A DNA stretch of 64,000 nt from Bifidobacterium subtile (GTDB lineage Bacteria; Actinomycetota; Actinomycetes; Actinomycetales; Bifidobacteriaceae). The notes under the pieces are model-generated. The model was not told the DNA's origin and ran no database searches. It worked only from the letters and a program-made list of their open reading frames with translations. The translations under genes were made by a program, and so were the position numbers. Of the stretch, positions 34,215-45,700 are shown piece by piece; the first letter of the stretch is position 1, and every line of letters starts with the position of its first letter. The stretch is taken from NCBI RefSeq assembly GCF_000741775.1, contig NZ_JGZR01000005.1, forward strand, positions 1 to 64,000, in the 5' to 3' direction.

Positions 34215-34691
34215 CTACGACGATATACCGGTCGAGCCGAAGCCGCGCTGCGCCCGATCGGAGCCGGGCAGGACCGCGGCCGAAACGAACCGCGCCTCGA
34301 CGTACCGCTGGATGACGAGCTGCGCGATGCGGTCGCCCGCGTGAAACACCGCGGTATGCTCCGCATCAAGGTTAATGATCGGCACCTTGATCTCCCCGCG
34401 ATAGCCTGCATCAATCGTTCCCGGCGCATTGAGCACCGTGACGCCCTGCTTGGCAGCAAGCCCCGAACGCGGGTGCACCAGGCCGACGTACCCGGCGGGC
34501 AGCGCGATGGCGACGCCCGTGGGCACCAAGGCCCGTTGGAAGGGCTTGAGCGTGAAATCCTCAGTGGTTTTCAGATCCGCGCCGGCGTCCCCCGCGATCG
34601 CATAGGACAACGTCACCGGCTGCGACGAATCGATGGAACGCACCAGCACCTCGACATGCTCCGGTTCGTTGTATGCCTCGTCGTAGGCCAT
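34215..34691 (-). CDS. dut: dUTP diphosphatase
   Basis: 158 residues with all five dUTPase motifs: DAGADL, PRSGLAAKQGV, NAPGTIDAGYRGEI, AGDRIAQLVI and the C-terminal RGFGSTG arm. The trimeric enzyme hydrolyses dUTP to dUMP, keeping uracil out of DNA. The ATG at 34691 shares its A with the TGA of the upstream DUF4193 gene (TGATG), so the two are translationally coupled. Confidence 0.97.
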   Translation of the reverse strand: MAYDEAYNEPEHVEVLVRSIDSSQPVTLSYAIAGDAGADLKTTEDFTLKPFQRALVPTGVAIALPAGYVGLVHPRSGLAAKQGVTVLNAPGTIDAGYRGEIKVPIINLDAEHTAVFHAGDRIAQLVIQRYVEARFVSAAVLPGSDRAQRGFGSTGISS

Positions 34692-34984
34692 CAGGCAGCG
34701 CACTCCTTGCAGACCGGCTGGCCGTCCTCGTCCATATAGGCCAGCTGGCTGCGATGCCTCACCAGGAAGCACTGCGAGCAGACGAACTCGTCGCCCTGCA
34801 TGGGGATGACCGTGACCGAGGCATCCTCGTTGCTCAAGTCGGCTCCGGGCAGCTCATAGTCTTCGGCGATGGCGTTTTCGTCGTCGTCGATCTCGTTGGA
34901 GGAATTCTGCGAACCTTTGCCAAGCTCCTGCAGCGATTCCTCGTCCTCGTCCTTGTTGCGAGGGGAATCATAATCCTGGGCCAT
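34691..34984 (-). CDS. DUF4193 family protein
   Basis: 97 residues, acidic in the first half. The C-terminal half has two C-x-x-C pairs (FVCSQCFLV and PVCKECAA) that probably bind zinc, and the family block RHRSQLAY. DUF4193 is an actinobacterial family of unknown function, usually beside dut, as here. A ribosome-binding site (GAAAGGAT) precedes the ATG. Confidence 0.9.
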   Translation of the reverse strand: MAQDYDSPRNKDEDEESLQELGKGSQNSSNEIDDDENAIAEDYELPGADLSNEDASVTVIPMQGDEFVCSQCFLVRHRSQLAYMDEDGQPVCKECAA

Positions 34985-35146
34985 CGCAATCCTTTCGTCC
35001 GTGACGTCGTATTATGCGCCATAGAATACATGACTTTTACCCCGCATAGGATACACGATTCGAAAAGCTCGTAAAATACGACACGTGGGGCACAATGGAA
35101 ATAAGTAATACGATAGTCGAGAAAACAATGAGGAAAGCGGTGCGTA

Positions 35147-36385
35147 ATGCCGGAGAAGCCACTCACGCAGGCCAGTTTCGTCACGGTGAGTCCGTCGGGC
35201 GAACTTGTCTTTTCGGCTGACGGCTCACAGTTCGCGGTCGAAGTGGACGAAACGCTGGAACGCGCGATTCTCGAGGCCAAGCAGATTAAGTCCGAATCCC
35301 TCCAGCCAGAACCGCCCGCCGTCGCCCAAAGCCTTCCGATTTCGCAGATTCAGACGCTGATCCGCGCCGGCGCCGAACCCGCGCGCGTGGCCCAGCGATA
35401 CGGGCTGAGCCCTGCTTTGGTCAGGCGTTTCTCGGCATCGGTGCAGACGGAAAAGCAGTACGCCATCGATCAGTTCCTCACCGTTCCGGCACCGAAGGAA
35501 AGCCATGTGCACACCATGGCCGAGCTCATCGAACGCACGCTGGCCACGGCACGCATCGGCATGGAGTCGCTGTCGTGGAAGGCGACACGCCGAGGACTCG
35601 AACCGTGGCGGATTTGCGCCGAATTCGATTCGGCGGGTCGCCATCTGCGCGCCGAATGGACTTGGAACATGCACGACAACGCGGTCACCTGTCTTAATCC
35701 GACTGCGAAACGACTGCTTGGGGGTCTCAATCCCCATGATCGCGACGCGGACGACACGGCTTCGGACACGGACGGCGAACTTGACGATGCGTTCTCCATC
35801 GTGCTGGGGATACCGGGCGATTCGATTCGCTCGGCGCGCATCGAACGAGCGGTATCCGCATGGGGGGCGGGCGAATCCGAGTCGCAGCCGCAGCACAGGT
35901 CGCGGGATTTGTTGCGAGGTGACGCACATTCGGCAAAGCCTGCCTCGAGTGGCGCTGGGAGTGAATCGGCACTCGCGGGGCATTCGGCTGCCGACGAACG
36001 CGGAGCGCAGGGCCTGCCAGGAACAATCGTTCCCGGGCAGCAGGCTAACGCTGGTCACAGCGCTGGCGTGAACGCGCCGGCATCGGCCGACGCTCTGGCG
36101 CTGAACCTCCTGCCAATGGATGTCAGCCCGCGCGACGCTGCATCAGCTGATTCCACTGCCTCGGATGCGGGAGCCGACGCCGGCGCAGCCAAGTCGCACG
36201 CTGAAGCCTCTGCCGCTTCCGCCACTTCCGCCGAGAAACGTGGCGTCGCCTCCGGCAACAGCACAGCTGATGCTGATATGCAATCAGGACGCAAGACGTC
36301 GAAGACCGATGCGACGAAGCCGTCAAAGCGCAAATCCCGGCGCTCGGCTGTGCCCAGCTGGGATGAGATTCTTTTCGGCGACTGA
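35147..36385 (+). CDS. sepH: Septation protein SepH (DUF3071)
   Basis: 412 residues. The N-terminal DUF3071 domain (VTVSPSGELVFSADGSQFAVEVDETLERAI) is followed by a helix-turn-helix-like segment (SQIQTLIRAGAEPARVAQRYGLSPALVRRF) that in SepH contacts FtsZ and stimulates Z-ring assembly; the last 200 residues are low-complexity Ala/Ser/Asp-rich, ending in a basic segment KRKSRRSAVPSWDEILFG typical of the family. Divergent from the DUF4193-dut pair. Confidence 0.9.
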   Translation: MPEKPLTQASFVTVSPSGELVFSADGSQFAVEVDETLERAILEAKQIKSESLQPEPPAVAQSLPISQIQTLIRAGAEPARVAQRYGLSPALVRRFSASVQTEKQYAIDQFLTVPAPKESHVHTMAELIERTLATARIGMESLSWKATRRGLEPWRICAEFDSAGRHLRAEWTWNMHDNAVTCLNPTAKRLLGGLNPHDRDADDTASDTDGELDDAFSIVLGIPGDSIRSARIERAVSAWGAGESESQPQHRSRDLLRGDAHSAKPASSGAGSESALAGHSAADERGAQGLPGTIVPGQQANAGHSAGVNAPASADALALNLLPMDVSPRDAASADSTASDAGADAGAAKSHAEASAASATSAEKRGVASGNSTADADMQSGRKTSKTDATKPSKRKSRRSAVPSWDEILFGD

Positions 36386-36635
36386 AATCAGCTTGGCTGC
36401 CGCTCAGTTGCCATCGTTTCGTCGCCTTTTGCACGCTAACTCGTGGCTGACGTACGAAACGGAACGCAATAGGGCCTTCATACGCAACATTTCATACTGC
36501 AGCATCGTCGTAGCATGCAAAACGCAACGCATGGGCGCGACTTTGGCTATCCGCGTGACTGCCGCAAGCCGTCATCGGGTGCCGCACAATGACTGAACCG
36601 GCATGCGCCCGAAACCGCGCCCACGCGAATGTCGG

Positions 36636-38006
36636 TCAGATGACGTCTATCAGACAGGGCACATCCATCTCCATCATGGTCTGCGAGCCGTGCACGCTGG
36701 GCAGGCGCGTCGCTTTGTCGCTCTGGCTGCGCGAGTCCACGAGGGTCACATTGCCCGAGGTCTGCGCCAGCACGTCGCCGATCATCGGTTCGACACGCGG
36801 ATCGACCGGCCCGAACAGGCCCTCGGCGATCGCCTGATCGCGAGTGCGCACCAAGGCACGGGAGCCAAGACAGTCTTTCCAGCGCTCAGCAATCTCATCT
36901 GCCGGGCAGCTCCGCTCGGCGTATATCATCACGGCGCGCGGCTCCCCGCCAACCAGAGCCACGCCCTCCCTAAGCTGAGGCGTCAGCGCGATGTCGATGC
37001 GCTCCTCAGGCAGCGCGGAAACCATACCGTGGTCGGCCACGATCACGATAAGCGTGCCGCGCGGGGCGTTGCGATGCAGCAGACCCAACTGCGCGTCGAC
37101 GCTTTCCAAGGCTGCTATCCATTCCGGCGAATTCCAGCCGAAATTATGCCCCACTTTGTCAGTGTCGCGAAGATACAGATACGTCAGCCCCGGATCTCGA
37201 GCGGCTCGACAAGCCGCCTTGACTCTGTCTCCCGGATGCGCGTTGCCGACATACCGCGCCCCGCGCAACGCCGCCTGCGTCAATGGCGAGTCGGCGAATT
37301 TGGGCAATCCTGAACTCGTGACCGGCACATCCTGCCTGGCCAAGCGCTCGAAAACCGTGGGCTGGCGCTGCAGATCACGCGGCTCGATCGCCTGTTTGAA
37401 CTGGATGAGCTGCGAGAGCTCCCCCGTCTGCGGATTGCGCTGGGTATAGCCCGCCATGCCCGTGAGCCCCGGACAAGTGCCGGTGCCGAACGTTGCCATT
37501 GCGGCCACCGTAGTGCTCGGCGAGCAGGTCGAGATAGGCCGCTGATTCGCCGAATCGCGCAGCAGCGAGCGCAGATAGGGCACATGCCCGATGCGCAGAT
37601 TGAGATTCCAAAAGCCCAAGCCGTCTACAAGCACGACGATGGCCGAGCGAGCGTCGGGGAATCCGAGCGCAGTCTGCAATGCGGCGGGATCCTTGTGCAC
37701 GGCGGTGGTTATGGGGTGGCCTATCGCGCTGGACAGCGCCGGAAGCACAGATGACAGATGCCTCGCGCCGCCCCGCTGCACGGTGATGTTCGGTGTGGCA
37801 TGGGTACGCGCTGCGTCATAGGCCCCGGCATCGCTCCGCGTATCGTCATCGATAGCGACGCCACAGGTCTCGATGTTACTGTCCGACACACTGGCCGCCG
37901 AGCCTGTCGCACTATTCGCAACGCCATCGAAGTCCCCGTACTGCGCCGTCGGCACAAATTCCAGCAACGTCTTACGATCCGGCACCTCAACACTCATACG
38001 CACCAT
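36636..38006 (-). CDS. Alkaline phosphatase/phosphodiesterase-superfamily protein
   Basis: 456 residues. VVLVDGLGFWNL provides the first metal-binding Asp, STCSPSTTVAAMATFGTG the nucleophilic Thr/Ser region, LYLRDTDKVGHNFG and VIVADHGMVSAL the remaining Asp/His ligands of the type I phosphodiesterase/nucleotide pyrophosphatase fold. No signal peptide is seen, so it is cytoplasmic; substrate unknown. The first 70 residues are poorly conserved, and the start (38006 or 38000) has no clear SD. Confidence 0.85.
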   Translation of the reverse strand: MVRMSVEVPDRKTLLEFVPTAQYGDFDGVANSATGSAASVSDSNIETCGVAIDDDTRSDAGAYDAARTHATPNITVQRGGARHLSSVLPALSSAIGHPITTAVHKDPAALQTALGFPDARSAIVVLVDGLGFWNLNLRIGHVPYLRSLLRDSANQRPISTCSPSTTVAAMATFGTGTCPGLTGMAGYTQRNPQTGELSQLIQFKQAIEPRDLQRQPTVFERLARQDVPVTSSGLPKFADSPLTQAALRGARYVGNAHPGDRVKAACRAARDPGLTYLYLRDTDKVGHNFGWNSPEWIAALESVDAQLGLLHRNAPRGTLIVIVADHGMVSALPEERIDIALTPQLREGVALVGGEPRAVMIYAERSCPADEIAERWKDCLGSRALVRTRDQAIAEGLFGPVDPRVEPMIGDVLAQTSGNVTLVDSRSQSDKATRLPSVHGSQTMMEMDVPCLIDVI

Positions 38007-38585
38007 TCAAGCACCGCAGCGCGAAAAGAGCTTGGAATCGAGCGGAATCGCACTATCCCGTTCATGTCTTTGTCTGTTTTCGCGCTGGCATAATGAGGCA
38101 TATCAGGTTGCGGCAGAGAAGGCCGTTGTCGTACTGGTTCGTCAGTTGTCTGGGTTCGTCATTCGTTCGAACTCACTGCTGTCCCGCCATGTTCGCGCTC
38201 TGCGAATGCAGATGGCGACCTAGCTGTGCATTTATTAAGCACATTGCGCGGGAACGCAGCATTGGAGGCGGCGTGACGTCGCGGTGCCATCTCCCAAGAA
38301 TGGCGGTATTCCGCCGAAATGCAATTCGCTGGATTCACGCTCTACTTGACGAAGTGCCTAATAGACGAAAAATCGACCTAATAAACGATGCGCCAGCCTA
38401 CGTATGTCCGTGTTTCGCTTGTGCATGTCCGTGGGCGCCTTTCAAACGGTGTCAGATGCTGTATCCGACCAAAATACCGTTGCTCCACCCCGCCCAAGAA
38501 CATCGGAAACGCTGTTGGCCGACCGTTTGGGATATCATGGGGCGGTTCACACTCAATCGCACTCAACAGGCAAGGGAGTTCCGGC
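38007..38585. other. 579-bp region without a supported gene
   Basis: It separates the divergent phosphodiesterase and parC genes. Short open frames here lack ribosome-binding sites or recognisable content. A TTGACG at 38347-38352 could be part of a parC promoter, but no good -10 partner was found. No repeat or RNA gene was recognised. Confidence 0.5.
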
Positions 38586-41243
38586 ATGGCACGTGCTCGC
38601 AAATCGGCTCAGGCGGCTTTCGACCCGCGCACGGTCAAGGAGCATATCGTCGAGACGCCGCTGAACGAGGAGATGAGCAAGTCCTACCTCGAATACGCCT
38701 ATTCGGTGATCTATGCGCGCGCGCTGCCGGATGCCCGCGACGGGCTGAAGCCGGTGCAGCGGCGCATTATCTACCAGATGGGCCAGATGAATCTCACACC
38801 CGACCGCGCCTACATGAAGTCGGCGCGCGTCGTTGGCGAGGTGATGGGCAAGCTGCATCCGCACGGCGATTCGGCCATTTACGAGGCTATGGTGCGCCTG
38901 GCGCAGCCTTTCGCGATGCGATTGCCGCTGGTCGACGGCCACGGCAACTTCGGCTCGCTTGACGACGGGCCTGCGGCCTCCCGCTACACCGAGGCGCGGT
39001 TGGCTCCCGCAGCGCTGGGAATGAACGCCAGCATCGACGAGGATACCGTCGATTTCGCGCCGAACTACGACAACAAATTGCGCGAGCCAAGCGTGCTGCC
39101 CAGCGCGATTCCGAATCTGCTGGTCAACGGGGCTTCGGGCATCGCAGTGGGCATGGCGACGAATATGGCCACGCACAACCTCGGCGAAGTGGTGGCCGCA
39201 GCCAAGCATCTCATGCATCATCCCGACGCCACGCTTGAGGATCTTATGCGCTTCGTGCCCGGGCCCGACTGGCCCGGCGGCGGCATCGTCATCGGCCGCG
39301 ACGGCATCCGCGAGGCCTATGCGACCGGCCGCGGCACGTTGACGACCCGCGCGGCCACACACTTGGAAAACGTGACGGCCCGCAAACGGGCGATTGTCGT
39401 CACGGAGCTGCCCTTCATGGTCGGCCCGGAGCGGGTGCTCGAACGCATCTCCGAAAGCGTGAAGAGCCACAAGCTCGAAGGCATCTCCGGCGCGATCGAC
39501 CTGACCGACCGGCACAACGGCACCCGGCTCGTCATCGAGATCAAAACCGGCTTCGATCCCAACGCGGTGCTCGCGCAGCTGTTCAAGTTCACCCCGCTGC
39601 AGGATAATTTCTCGATCAACAACGTCGCGCTGGTCGACGGACGCCCACATACGATGGGCCTGAAAGAGATGCTTGAGGTGTGGGTCGGGCACCGACGTGC
39701 CGTCATCCGCCGCCGCAGCGAATACCGCCGCAGGAAGGCGCAGGAGCGTCTGCACTTGGTCGAAGGCCTGCTGCTGGCCATGATCGACATCGACGAGGTC
39801 ATTCAGGTCATCCGCACTTCCGAGGACGCCGAGAGTGCCAAGACGCGGCTGATGGCCGTGTTCGACCTTGACGAGATTCAGGCCCAGTACATCCTCGATC
39901 TGCGGCTGCGCAGACTGACGCGCATGAGCCGCATCGAGCTAGAATCCGAGCGCGATGACTTGAAGCGCAGCATTGAGGAGCTGGAACGCATTCTGGCGTC
40001 GAGTGAGGCGCTCGATCGGGTCATCACCGACGAAATGGACGAGGCTGTGGCGTCCTGGGGCGCGCCGCGCCGCACGGTGCTGCTTGATGAGGGCCCTTCG
40101 GGCGAGCTGGCCCCGGTGAGCGCCGAAGGCGATGAAACGCTGTCTGCCTCGGCGCTTGCGGCTATGCACGCCGCTTCGTCGGTGTCTTCGGCCGCTGCCG
40201 GAGTCGAAGCGGCCGCCGCCGCGCGCAAGGCCGGAAACGCCGACGAAGCGGCTTCGGCACTGCAGCTGGACGACGAGCCATGCACGGTGCTGGTGAGTGC
40301 ATCGGGGCTGATCGCCCGCAGCACGCCGAGCGCCTTGGACATCTGGCAGACGCATTCCGCTTCGGACGGCCGCGCAACCGACGACCAGATCGTTACTGTC
40401 TTCCCCACCACGACGCTGGCCTCCTATGGCCTCATCACTTCGGCTGGGCGGCTGGTGCTTGCGCAGGTGGCCGATTTGCCTGCCCTGCCAGCCTCGGTCA
40501 CGCTGTCGCTCAGCGGTGCGGTCAAGGCCGACGAGCTGCTGACGCAGACCGAAAGCACCGATCCGGTTGCTGGCGAGCACGTCGTTACCGCCGTGTCGCT
40601 AGGGGACGATGAGCCGCCGCTGGCTATCGGCACCGCTGCCGGCGTTGTCAAGCGCTGGAACCGGGAGTCGCCTACGACTATGGATTCGTGGAGCGTCATC
40701 GACCTCAAGGATGGCGACCGCGTGCTCTTCGCCGCGCCCGCAGCCGACGACGACCGGCTGGTATTCATCTCCTCGGATTCCTCGCTGCTGACGTTCGCCA
40801 GCTCGGTCGTGCGTCCGCAGGGCCGTTCGGCGGGCGGCATGGCCGGCATCAAGCTCGCCGAAGGCTGCCGGGCGCAGGCGTTCAACGTGGTGCAGGCCGG
40901 CAAGGTCGCCTGGACCTACGAGGAGGGCGAAAACGGCCTGTTCTCCGCCTCCGGGGCTGTGGTGCTCACCGTGGCAGGCGATGCCGATGCGCTGGAAGGC
41001 ACGGAGAACGGCGCCGCAAAGGTCACCCCGCTCGAGATGTATCCGATGAAGGGCCGTGGCACCGGCGGCGTGCGCTCCCAGCGCTTCCTCAAAGGCCAGA
41101 ACACCCTGATCGCCGCATGGGTCGGCTCCTATCCGCTGCGCGCCAGCACGGCTTCCGGATCGCCCATCGACCTGCCGAAGCCCGATATGCGCCGCGATGC
41201 GTCCGGCGTGGAGCTCGATGCGCCGATCGGATTTGTGGCGTGA
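38586..41243 (+). CDS. parC: DNA topoisomerase IV subunit A (GyrA/ParC family)
   Basis: 885 residues from the ATG at 38586 (AAGGGAG upstream). The breakage-reunion domain has the quinolone-resistance region [17 protein letters not shown] and the catalytic tyrosine in [12 protein letters not shown], then [16 protein letters not shown] 60-residue Ala/Ser-rich linker precedes the C-terminal beta-pinwheel ([12 protein letters not shown]... [11 protein letters not shown]). No canonical GyrA box was seen, favouring ParC; parE is at 51956-54370. It decatenates daughter chromosomes. Confidence 0.93.
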   Translation: MARARKSAQAAFDPRTVKEHIVETPLNEEMSKSYLEYAYSVIYARALPDARDGLKPVQRRIIYQMGQMNLTPDRAYMKSARVVGEVMGKLHPHGDSAIYEAMVRLAQPFAMRLPLVDGHGNFGSLDDGPAASRYTEARLAPAALGMNASIDEDTVDFAPNYDNKLREPSVLPSAIPNLLVNGASGIAVGMATNMATHNLGEVVAAAKHLMHHPDATLEDLMRFVPGPDWPGGGIVIGRDGIREAYATGRGTLTTRAATHLENVTARKRAIVVTELPFMVGPERVLERISESVKSHKLEGISGAIDLTDRHNGTRLVIEIKTGFDPNAVLAQLFKFTPLQDNFSINNVALVDGRPHTMGLKEMLEVWVGHRRAVIRRRSEYRRRKAQERLHLVEGLLLAMIDIDEVIQVIRTSEDAESAKTRLMAVFDLDEIQAQYILDLRLRRLTRMSRIELESERDDLKRSIEELERILASSEALDRVITDEMDEAVASWGAPRRTVLLDEGPSGELAPVSAEGDETLSASALAAMHAASSVSSAAAGVEAAAAARKAGNADEAASALQLDDEPCTVLVSASGLIARSTPSALDIWQTHSASDGRATDDQIVTVFPTTTLASYGLITSAGRLVLAQVADLPALPASVTLSLSGAVKADELLTQTESTDPVAGEHVVTAVSLGDDEPPLAIGTAAGVVKRWNRESPTTMDSWSVIDLKDGDRVLFAAPAADDDRLVFISSDSSLLTFASSVVRPQGRSAGGMAGIKLAEGCRAQAFNVVQAGKVAWTYEEGENGLFSASGAVVLTVAGDADALEGTENGAAKVTPLEMYPMKGRGTGGVRSQRFLKGQNTLIAAWVGSYPLRASTASGSPIDLPKPDMRRDASGVELDAPIGFVA

Positions 41244-41393
41244 GGTTGCGCGGGTTACGCGGGTTTTAGGGCTTTGCGGGTACGCGCCTGCTGTTTATGA
41301 GCAGGGAAGGGACTTGCTCTTCCGCTGTAGGAGAATTGCGCCTCATTGCATGCTTGAGCTATCGAATGCGAAGGATGCGAAGGAGGTGTTGCT

Positions 41394-41636
41394 ATGACTG
41401 TGTTGACTTTCGATGACGTGAAGTATGCGAAGGCTGAGGCTGAGGCTGAGGCGCGGCGTCGCGGTGTTGATTTGCGTGCGAAGCTGAACCATGAGGTTGA
41501 TGCTTACGCCTATGACGCTGATGTGCGCGAAAGCGATTTAGCAGATGGCGATGAGATTGTGGGCGTGTGGCGTACGCCTGACGATGTGCATAGCTATTTC
41601 GCTGAGAAACTCCGAAAGACCGGGCGAGATGTTTGA
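41394..41636 (+). CDS. Small protein of unknown function, possible antitoxin
   Basis: 80 residues, with a perfect AAGGAGG eight bases before the ATG. The N-terminal half is helical and charged (YAKAEAEAEARRRGVDLRAKL), the C-terminal half acidic. I do not recognise the family. Its last codons overlap a short frame that looks like the start of a toxin (41629-41703), which suggests an antitoxin role, but this is inference only. Confidence 0.6.
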   Translation: MTVLTFDDVKYAKAEAEAEARRRGVDLRAKLNHEVDAYAYDADVRESDLADGDEIVGVWRTPDDVHSYFAEKLRKTGRDV

Positions 41637-41703
41637 TGTCCGGTATTCTACTGATTTCGATGGCGATGTCGATAGGCTGATAGTCAGGCATCAGACCATC
41701 TGA
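41629..41703 (+). pseudogene. 24-residue toxin-like N-terminal fragment
   Basis: The ATG at 41629 overlaps the previous gene by 8 bp and encodes MFDVRYSTDFDGDVDRLI, resembling the opening of RelE/ParE-type toxins, then stops at 41703 where the hipA gene runs in from the other strand. If real, the toxin lost its 3' part at this junction. The fragment is too short for a firm family call. Confidence 0.3.
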
Positions 41704-42314
41704 CTAGTCTTCTCCCATGTCCTGCGGAGTCTGTCTGCAATCGGCGAATCCAATCCTGCGATTGCCTCGTCCATGCCATCATGCACTTTTTCCCGCATAT
41801 TCCGCGCGATGCAAACAACACGAGATGGGTCAAGCGCATTCTGCTGAGCCAGCTGCTCCCAGTGCTGCGACATGACATTCTCCGCAAAGAACTCACCCGC
41901 CACTGGCATGGCCCACCAAGCGGAACCGAGGCGACTGAGATCACGTATCCTGTTCACGATGTCGCCGTCAGTCATCGGGGACAGAACAGGAGTTGCCGGA
42001 AAAGGACTGACATCTCGAAGCGAGAAAGCCAGTCCGCCAGTCGCGTCCACACCATCAAGAAGATCGAAGGTCGAAGTCGATTTCGCCCCTAAGCTGCTCG
42101 CCATGACATCGCGGGTACTTAAGTCATCAGGCAGCAGATTCTCAAGAAACGCCTGTGGGGCTTTCTTCTCCCATTCCCCGGAGAGTGGGAGACTGAGACT
42201 GATCGGCGCTTTCGCATTCCCGTCGTATTCAAACCCGATGTCTCCGTTTTTGTCGTTATGGAAAACGCCGACGGGCACTCCATTTTCCCAGACGTGAAGT
42301 TCTTCCTCAGTCAT
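41691..42314 (-). pseudogene. hipA: HipA-like kinase toxin with internal deletion
   Basis: 207 residues where HipA normally has over 400. The N-terminal HipA_N domain is intact (LHVWENGVPVGVFHNDKNGDIGFEYD... SLPLSGEWEKKAPQAFLENLLPDD), then after PVLSPMTDGD the sequence jumps to a C-terminal HipA segment (VAGEFFAENVMSQHWEQLAQQ). The kinase core with the ATP-binding loop and catalytic Asp is missing, and the frame is kept. It cannot phosphorylate a target; it might still bind HipB. Overlaps hipB by 8 bp. Confidence 0.8.
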
Positions 42315-42642
42315 GCTCCTGCGTCCTCATAGCCGCCTTCGCCAGAGCTGGTGGAAGCACCATTGGCTTGATCTGCAGCGTCGTCAGCACGGCGATGGCA
42401 TCATGAATGCTTCCCTCCCCGGACTCTTCCAGCAGTTGCGCGGCGCGCAAAGAAACCAAGGATTCCCTCGCCAGATCTTCCTGAGACAATCCTTGTTCTT
42501 TTCTTCGATGCGATATGACATCACGGAGCTGTTCGAGGGAGACGATGGATACAGGGCGAGGCTCCACGTATTCGATTGTCGCGCCCGGACTCAGCATTGG
42601 ATTGGGCAGCCTGTCGTACTTCGTGTAATCGAGCCTTTTCAC
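42307..42642 (-). CDS. hipB: HipB-like antitoxin, XRE-type DNA-binding protein
   Basis: 111 residues from the GTG at 42642 (GGGGAGAG upstream); an in-frame ATG at 42696 is less likely. The helix-turn-helix is LEQLRDVISHRRKEQGLSQEDLARESLVSLRAAQLLEESGEG, followed by IHDAIAVLTTLQIKPM. It normally represses the operon and neutralises HipA. Here the partner has lost its kinase core, so HipB may persist only as a regulator. Confidence 0.8.
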   Translation of the reverse strand: MKRLDYTKYDRLPNPMLSPGATIEYVEPRPVSIVSLEQLRDVISHRRKEQGLSQEDLARESLVSLRAAQLLEESGEGSIHDAIAVLTTLQIKPMVLPPALAKAAMRTQEHD

Positions 42643-42783
42643 AGTTCTCTCCCCTTCGCATTCGTTGACTTCCCACTGTATCGTATGCATCCGCATTGCG
42701 CCGGCCGCGTTGTCAAAAGACGCTATGTCACTGCAGCATTGACATCAAACGGAAAACTCCGTACAGAAGTTTCCCATTCCAAC

Positions 42784-45700
42784 TCATCGGTACAAGGTCA
42801 TGCCTTGTGGGGCGGGGACGAATCCGATGGCTCGCAGCAGGCGGGCGTAATGATTTGTGGAGGTTAACGGCTCGCCGTTGACATCAGCAATGACGATGCT
42901 GCCGCGGTGGCTGCGTTGCAGCGCTGGGATGAGTTGATGCAGTGCGGCGATGAGGATGGCGTCGTTGGGTTCTTGGATGCTGTGCTCTTGGTCGTTTTTC
43001 TTGTGTTCTTGAATACTGGGTATTCGTTCACCGCATTTTTGCCCGTCGTAGTTTTGGTCATCGCGTTTTCGATCATCGCATTCTTGACTGAGCTCTTGCC
43101 CGATTTTCCGGTCATCGTTTTGGCCATTTCGCGCAAAGACCAGGAGGTGACGCTGGGACATGTAGAGCACGGCCTCGCCTTGCACCATGACGACGATGCT
43201 GCCTTCGCGGCGTGACGGCTTGCGTCCACTTTCCGACAGGGTTTGCGGCCACGGGACAGCTCCTCCGGCGAGATTCGCCGGGTCGAGCGCGTCTAGGGCC
43301 ACGGCTTGCAGCGCGGATTTGCTGTGCTGGTTTTCGAAGGGTTGCGGTGGCTGGGGCTGTCTCGGCCCGGACTGGAATTGCGTTGATTCAGCATGGTGTT
43401 GCACTGCTTGCGACTCATTGTCTCGCTGCGTGTCAAGCTCGCTCTGCTGAGCGCGCAGAGCGTCCACGGTCTGGCGTTCGGCGAATTGGACGCCGGACAG
43501 ACCAGTGACGAACATGCCGCGCACGAGTTTGCCTGCTTCCTCCATCGCTTTGAGTACTGGATAGATGCCGGCGAAACCGCCCGGGAGCGATTCCCGGTCG
43601 ATTACCGGCTGCGCGATGACCCCGTATCGTTCCAGCAGCGCCTCCACGCGGGCTACGGCTATGCGTTCGGAGCTTTCATGATTCTGGTGCCCACGAGTTT
43701 CACTGCCATAACTTTGATTTTCGAAGTCCTGCGGCACCAGCGACCATAGGCCGCTCAGCGCGGGCGGCACAGTGACGCGCACTCGTGCCCGGGAATTCCA
43801 GCCACGGCGACGAGGAACTGCACGTCGAGCGGAACGAGGAGCGCTCAGCGCCCGGACAGGAGCGAATGAGCTGTTCGTCACTGCACCGGACCATACCAGA
43901 TTCCATAGTGCCTCTTGGAACTCGATTTCCGTCCAGGGAACTGAAAGTTCTCCGGTTGACTCGTTCACCGTCAACGATGTGGCATTGCTATTGGCCATCG
44001 TTTGTTCGGCGGTTTCGGTACACAACGCGGTCAATCGATGAACCGGATAGGCACCGCCTGATTCCAGCACCTGCATGATCGCGTCATCGGGCGTGACGCG
44101 TGATGCAGATGGATTTGTTGAGTTGTCGGTGCCGGGCGTGATGCGCGGTGCAGTTAAGCTCGCAGCTTCGATTCTGTCATCCTTCTGCACAATATCATCG
44201 CTGTGGGTTGATGCAGTCGCACTGTGTAATGCCGCGTGTGGTGTTGCGTGTAGTGCCGCGTCTGATGCTGTGGCGCGGAGAGCTGTGGCATGATTCGTTA
44301 GGTTTTTGCTGGAAGACTTCATCGCAGTATCGCGGCCGGGGGCAACTGCTGCGAGCAGCGGCGAATCGGCGAGATACCAGGTGATTTGACCGGCTTCGCC
44401 GTGCGCGGGACTGCCCGAGCCAACCCAGACGATGTCGCCGCTGGAAAGCAATTCATCAAGCATGGACGGCTGATAATCGCGTATGCGTGCCGGGAATATC
44501 GCGGATTCCCACAGCGACGCTGGTAGCGATAATCCTTCCAATTGCTCGAGGACACGCAGAAGGCCGTCAGCGCCTTCGAAAACAGGGGCCGTGGAAGCAG
44601 TGCCCGTGGAAGCTCCTCCATTCCCTGCGTCATGTACGATCCCAGTTCTGGCTGCGTCCGATTCTTCACCGTTGGAGCCGACGCCGCTGGCCTCGCTGCC
44701 GATGCGGCAGTCATTGCTACGCCCGGCAACAATGCTATCGGCACGGCCAGTTTCAGCAACGCTTTCGCCCGCAGCAGCGCCCACGCTCATTATTCCCTGC
44801 CTGCGGATCAGATACGACTGATACGCCGCGCTGCTGACGGGTTTGATGGCGGCTCGCGCTTTGGCGAGCGAACGGTTGCGGATGCGCCGGAACACGTCGC
44901 GATGCAGATACTGTGCAGCTCCAGCGACGATGGCCCCCTCCCCCGTGAAATGTCCGCTCAGCAGGTCACCTCTGGCAACCAAGGCATCCAGTTCGCGCAC
45001 CACGCTGACGGCGTCAAATCCCAGCACCGCAATAGCCTCATCGGCAGTGAACGGGCCGTGCGTTTTGGCGTAGCGTGTAACCCGCCCGGTTACGTCGTCG
45101 CTTGCCAGCTCGTTCCAGAAATGGGTCTGCGCCAGTTCCTCTTCGACGTCGTAGGTAGTCTGCTCGTCAAGCACCTCCGCAATGCGATTGCCGCCGATCA
45201 GGCGTTCCAGCACTTCCGGGTCCATCGACAGCAGCGAGGCGGCACGCTCGGCCTGCGGCACGTCGTACTGGTACATGACCGAACCGACGAAGCCGAACAG
45301 CAGGTTGCCTGCCAGCGACGAGGGCGTTTCGGTGCGCACATCATGCAGCAGCATATCGCCGCTGTCCAGCGCGGTCATGATGCGGCGCAGCGCTGGCAGG
45401 TCGTAGACGTCTTGCAGGCATTCGCGCGCGGTTTCCAAAATCAGCGGAAAGTTGCGCTGCGTTCTGGCGGCTTGCAAAAGCTGGGCGGAGCGCAGGCGCT
45501 GCTGCCAGAGCGGCACGCGCTTGCCCGGCTTGGTGCGCGGCAGATACAGCGACCGCGCCGCGCACTCGCGGAATCGCGCAGAGAAGAGCACCGATTCGCC
45601 GACCTGATTCTCGACGTCACGCTGCAGCTCGTCCGGGTCGAACAGGAATATCTGGCCTGCGGGGATGTCGGCGCTGGTCTGAGGTATGCGCACCACGATG

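Noticed and set aside
38553-39755. 400-residue antisense frame over parC
   Set aside because: Composition is His/Arg-rich shadow sequence and the ParC frame is unambiguous.
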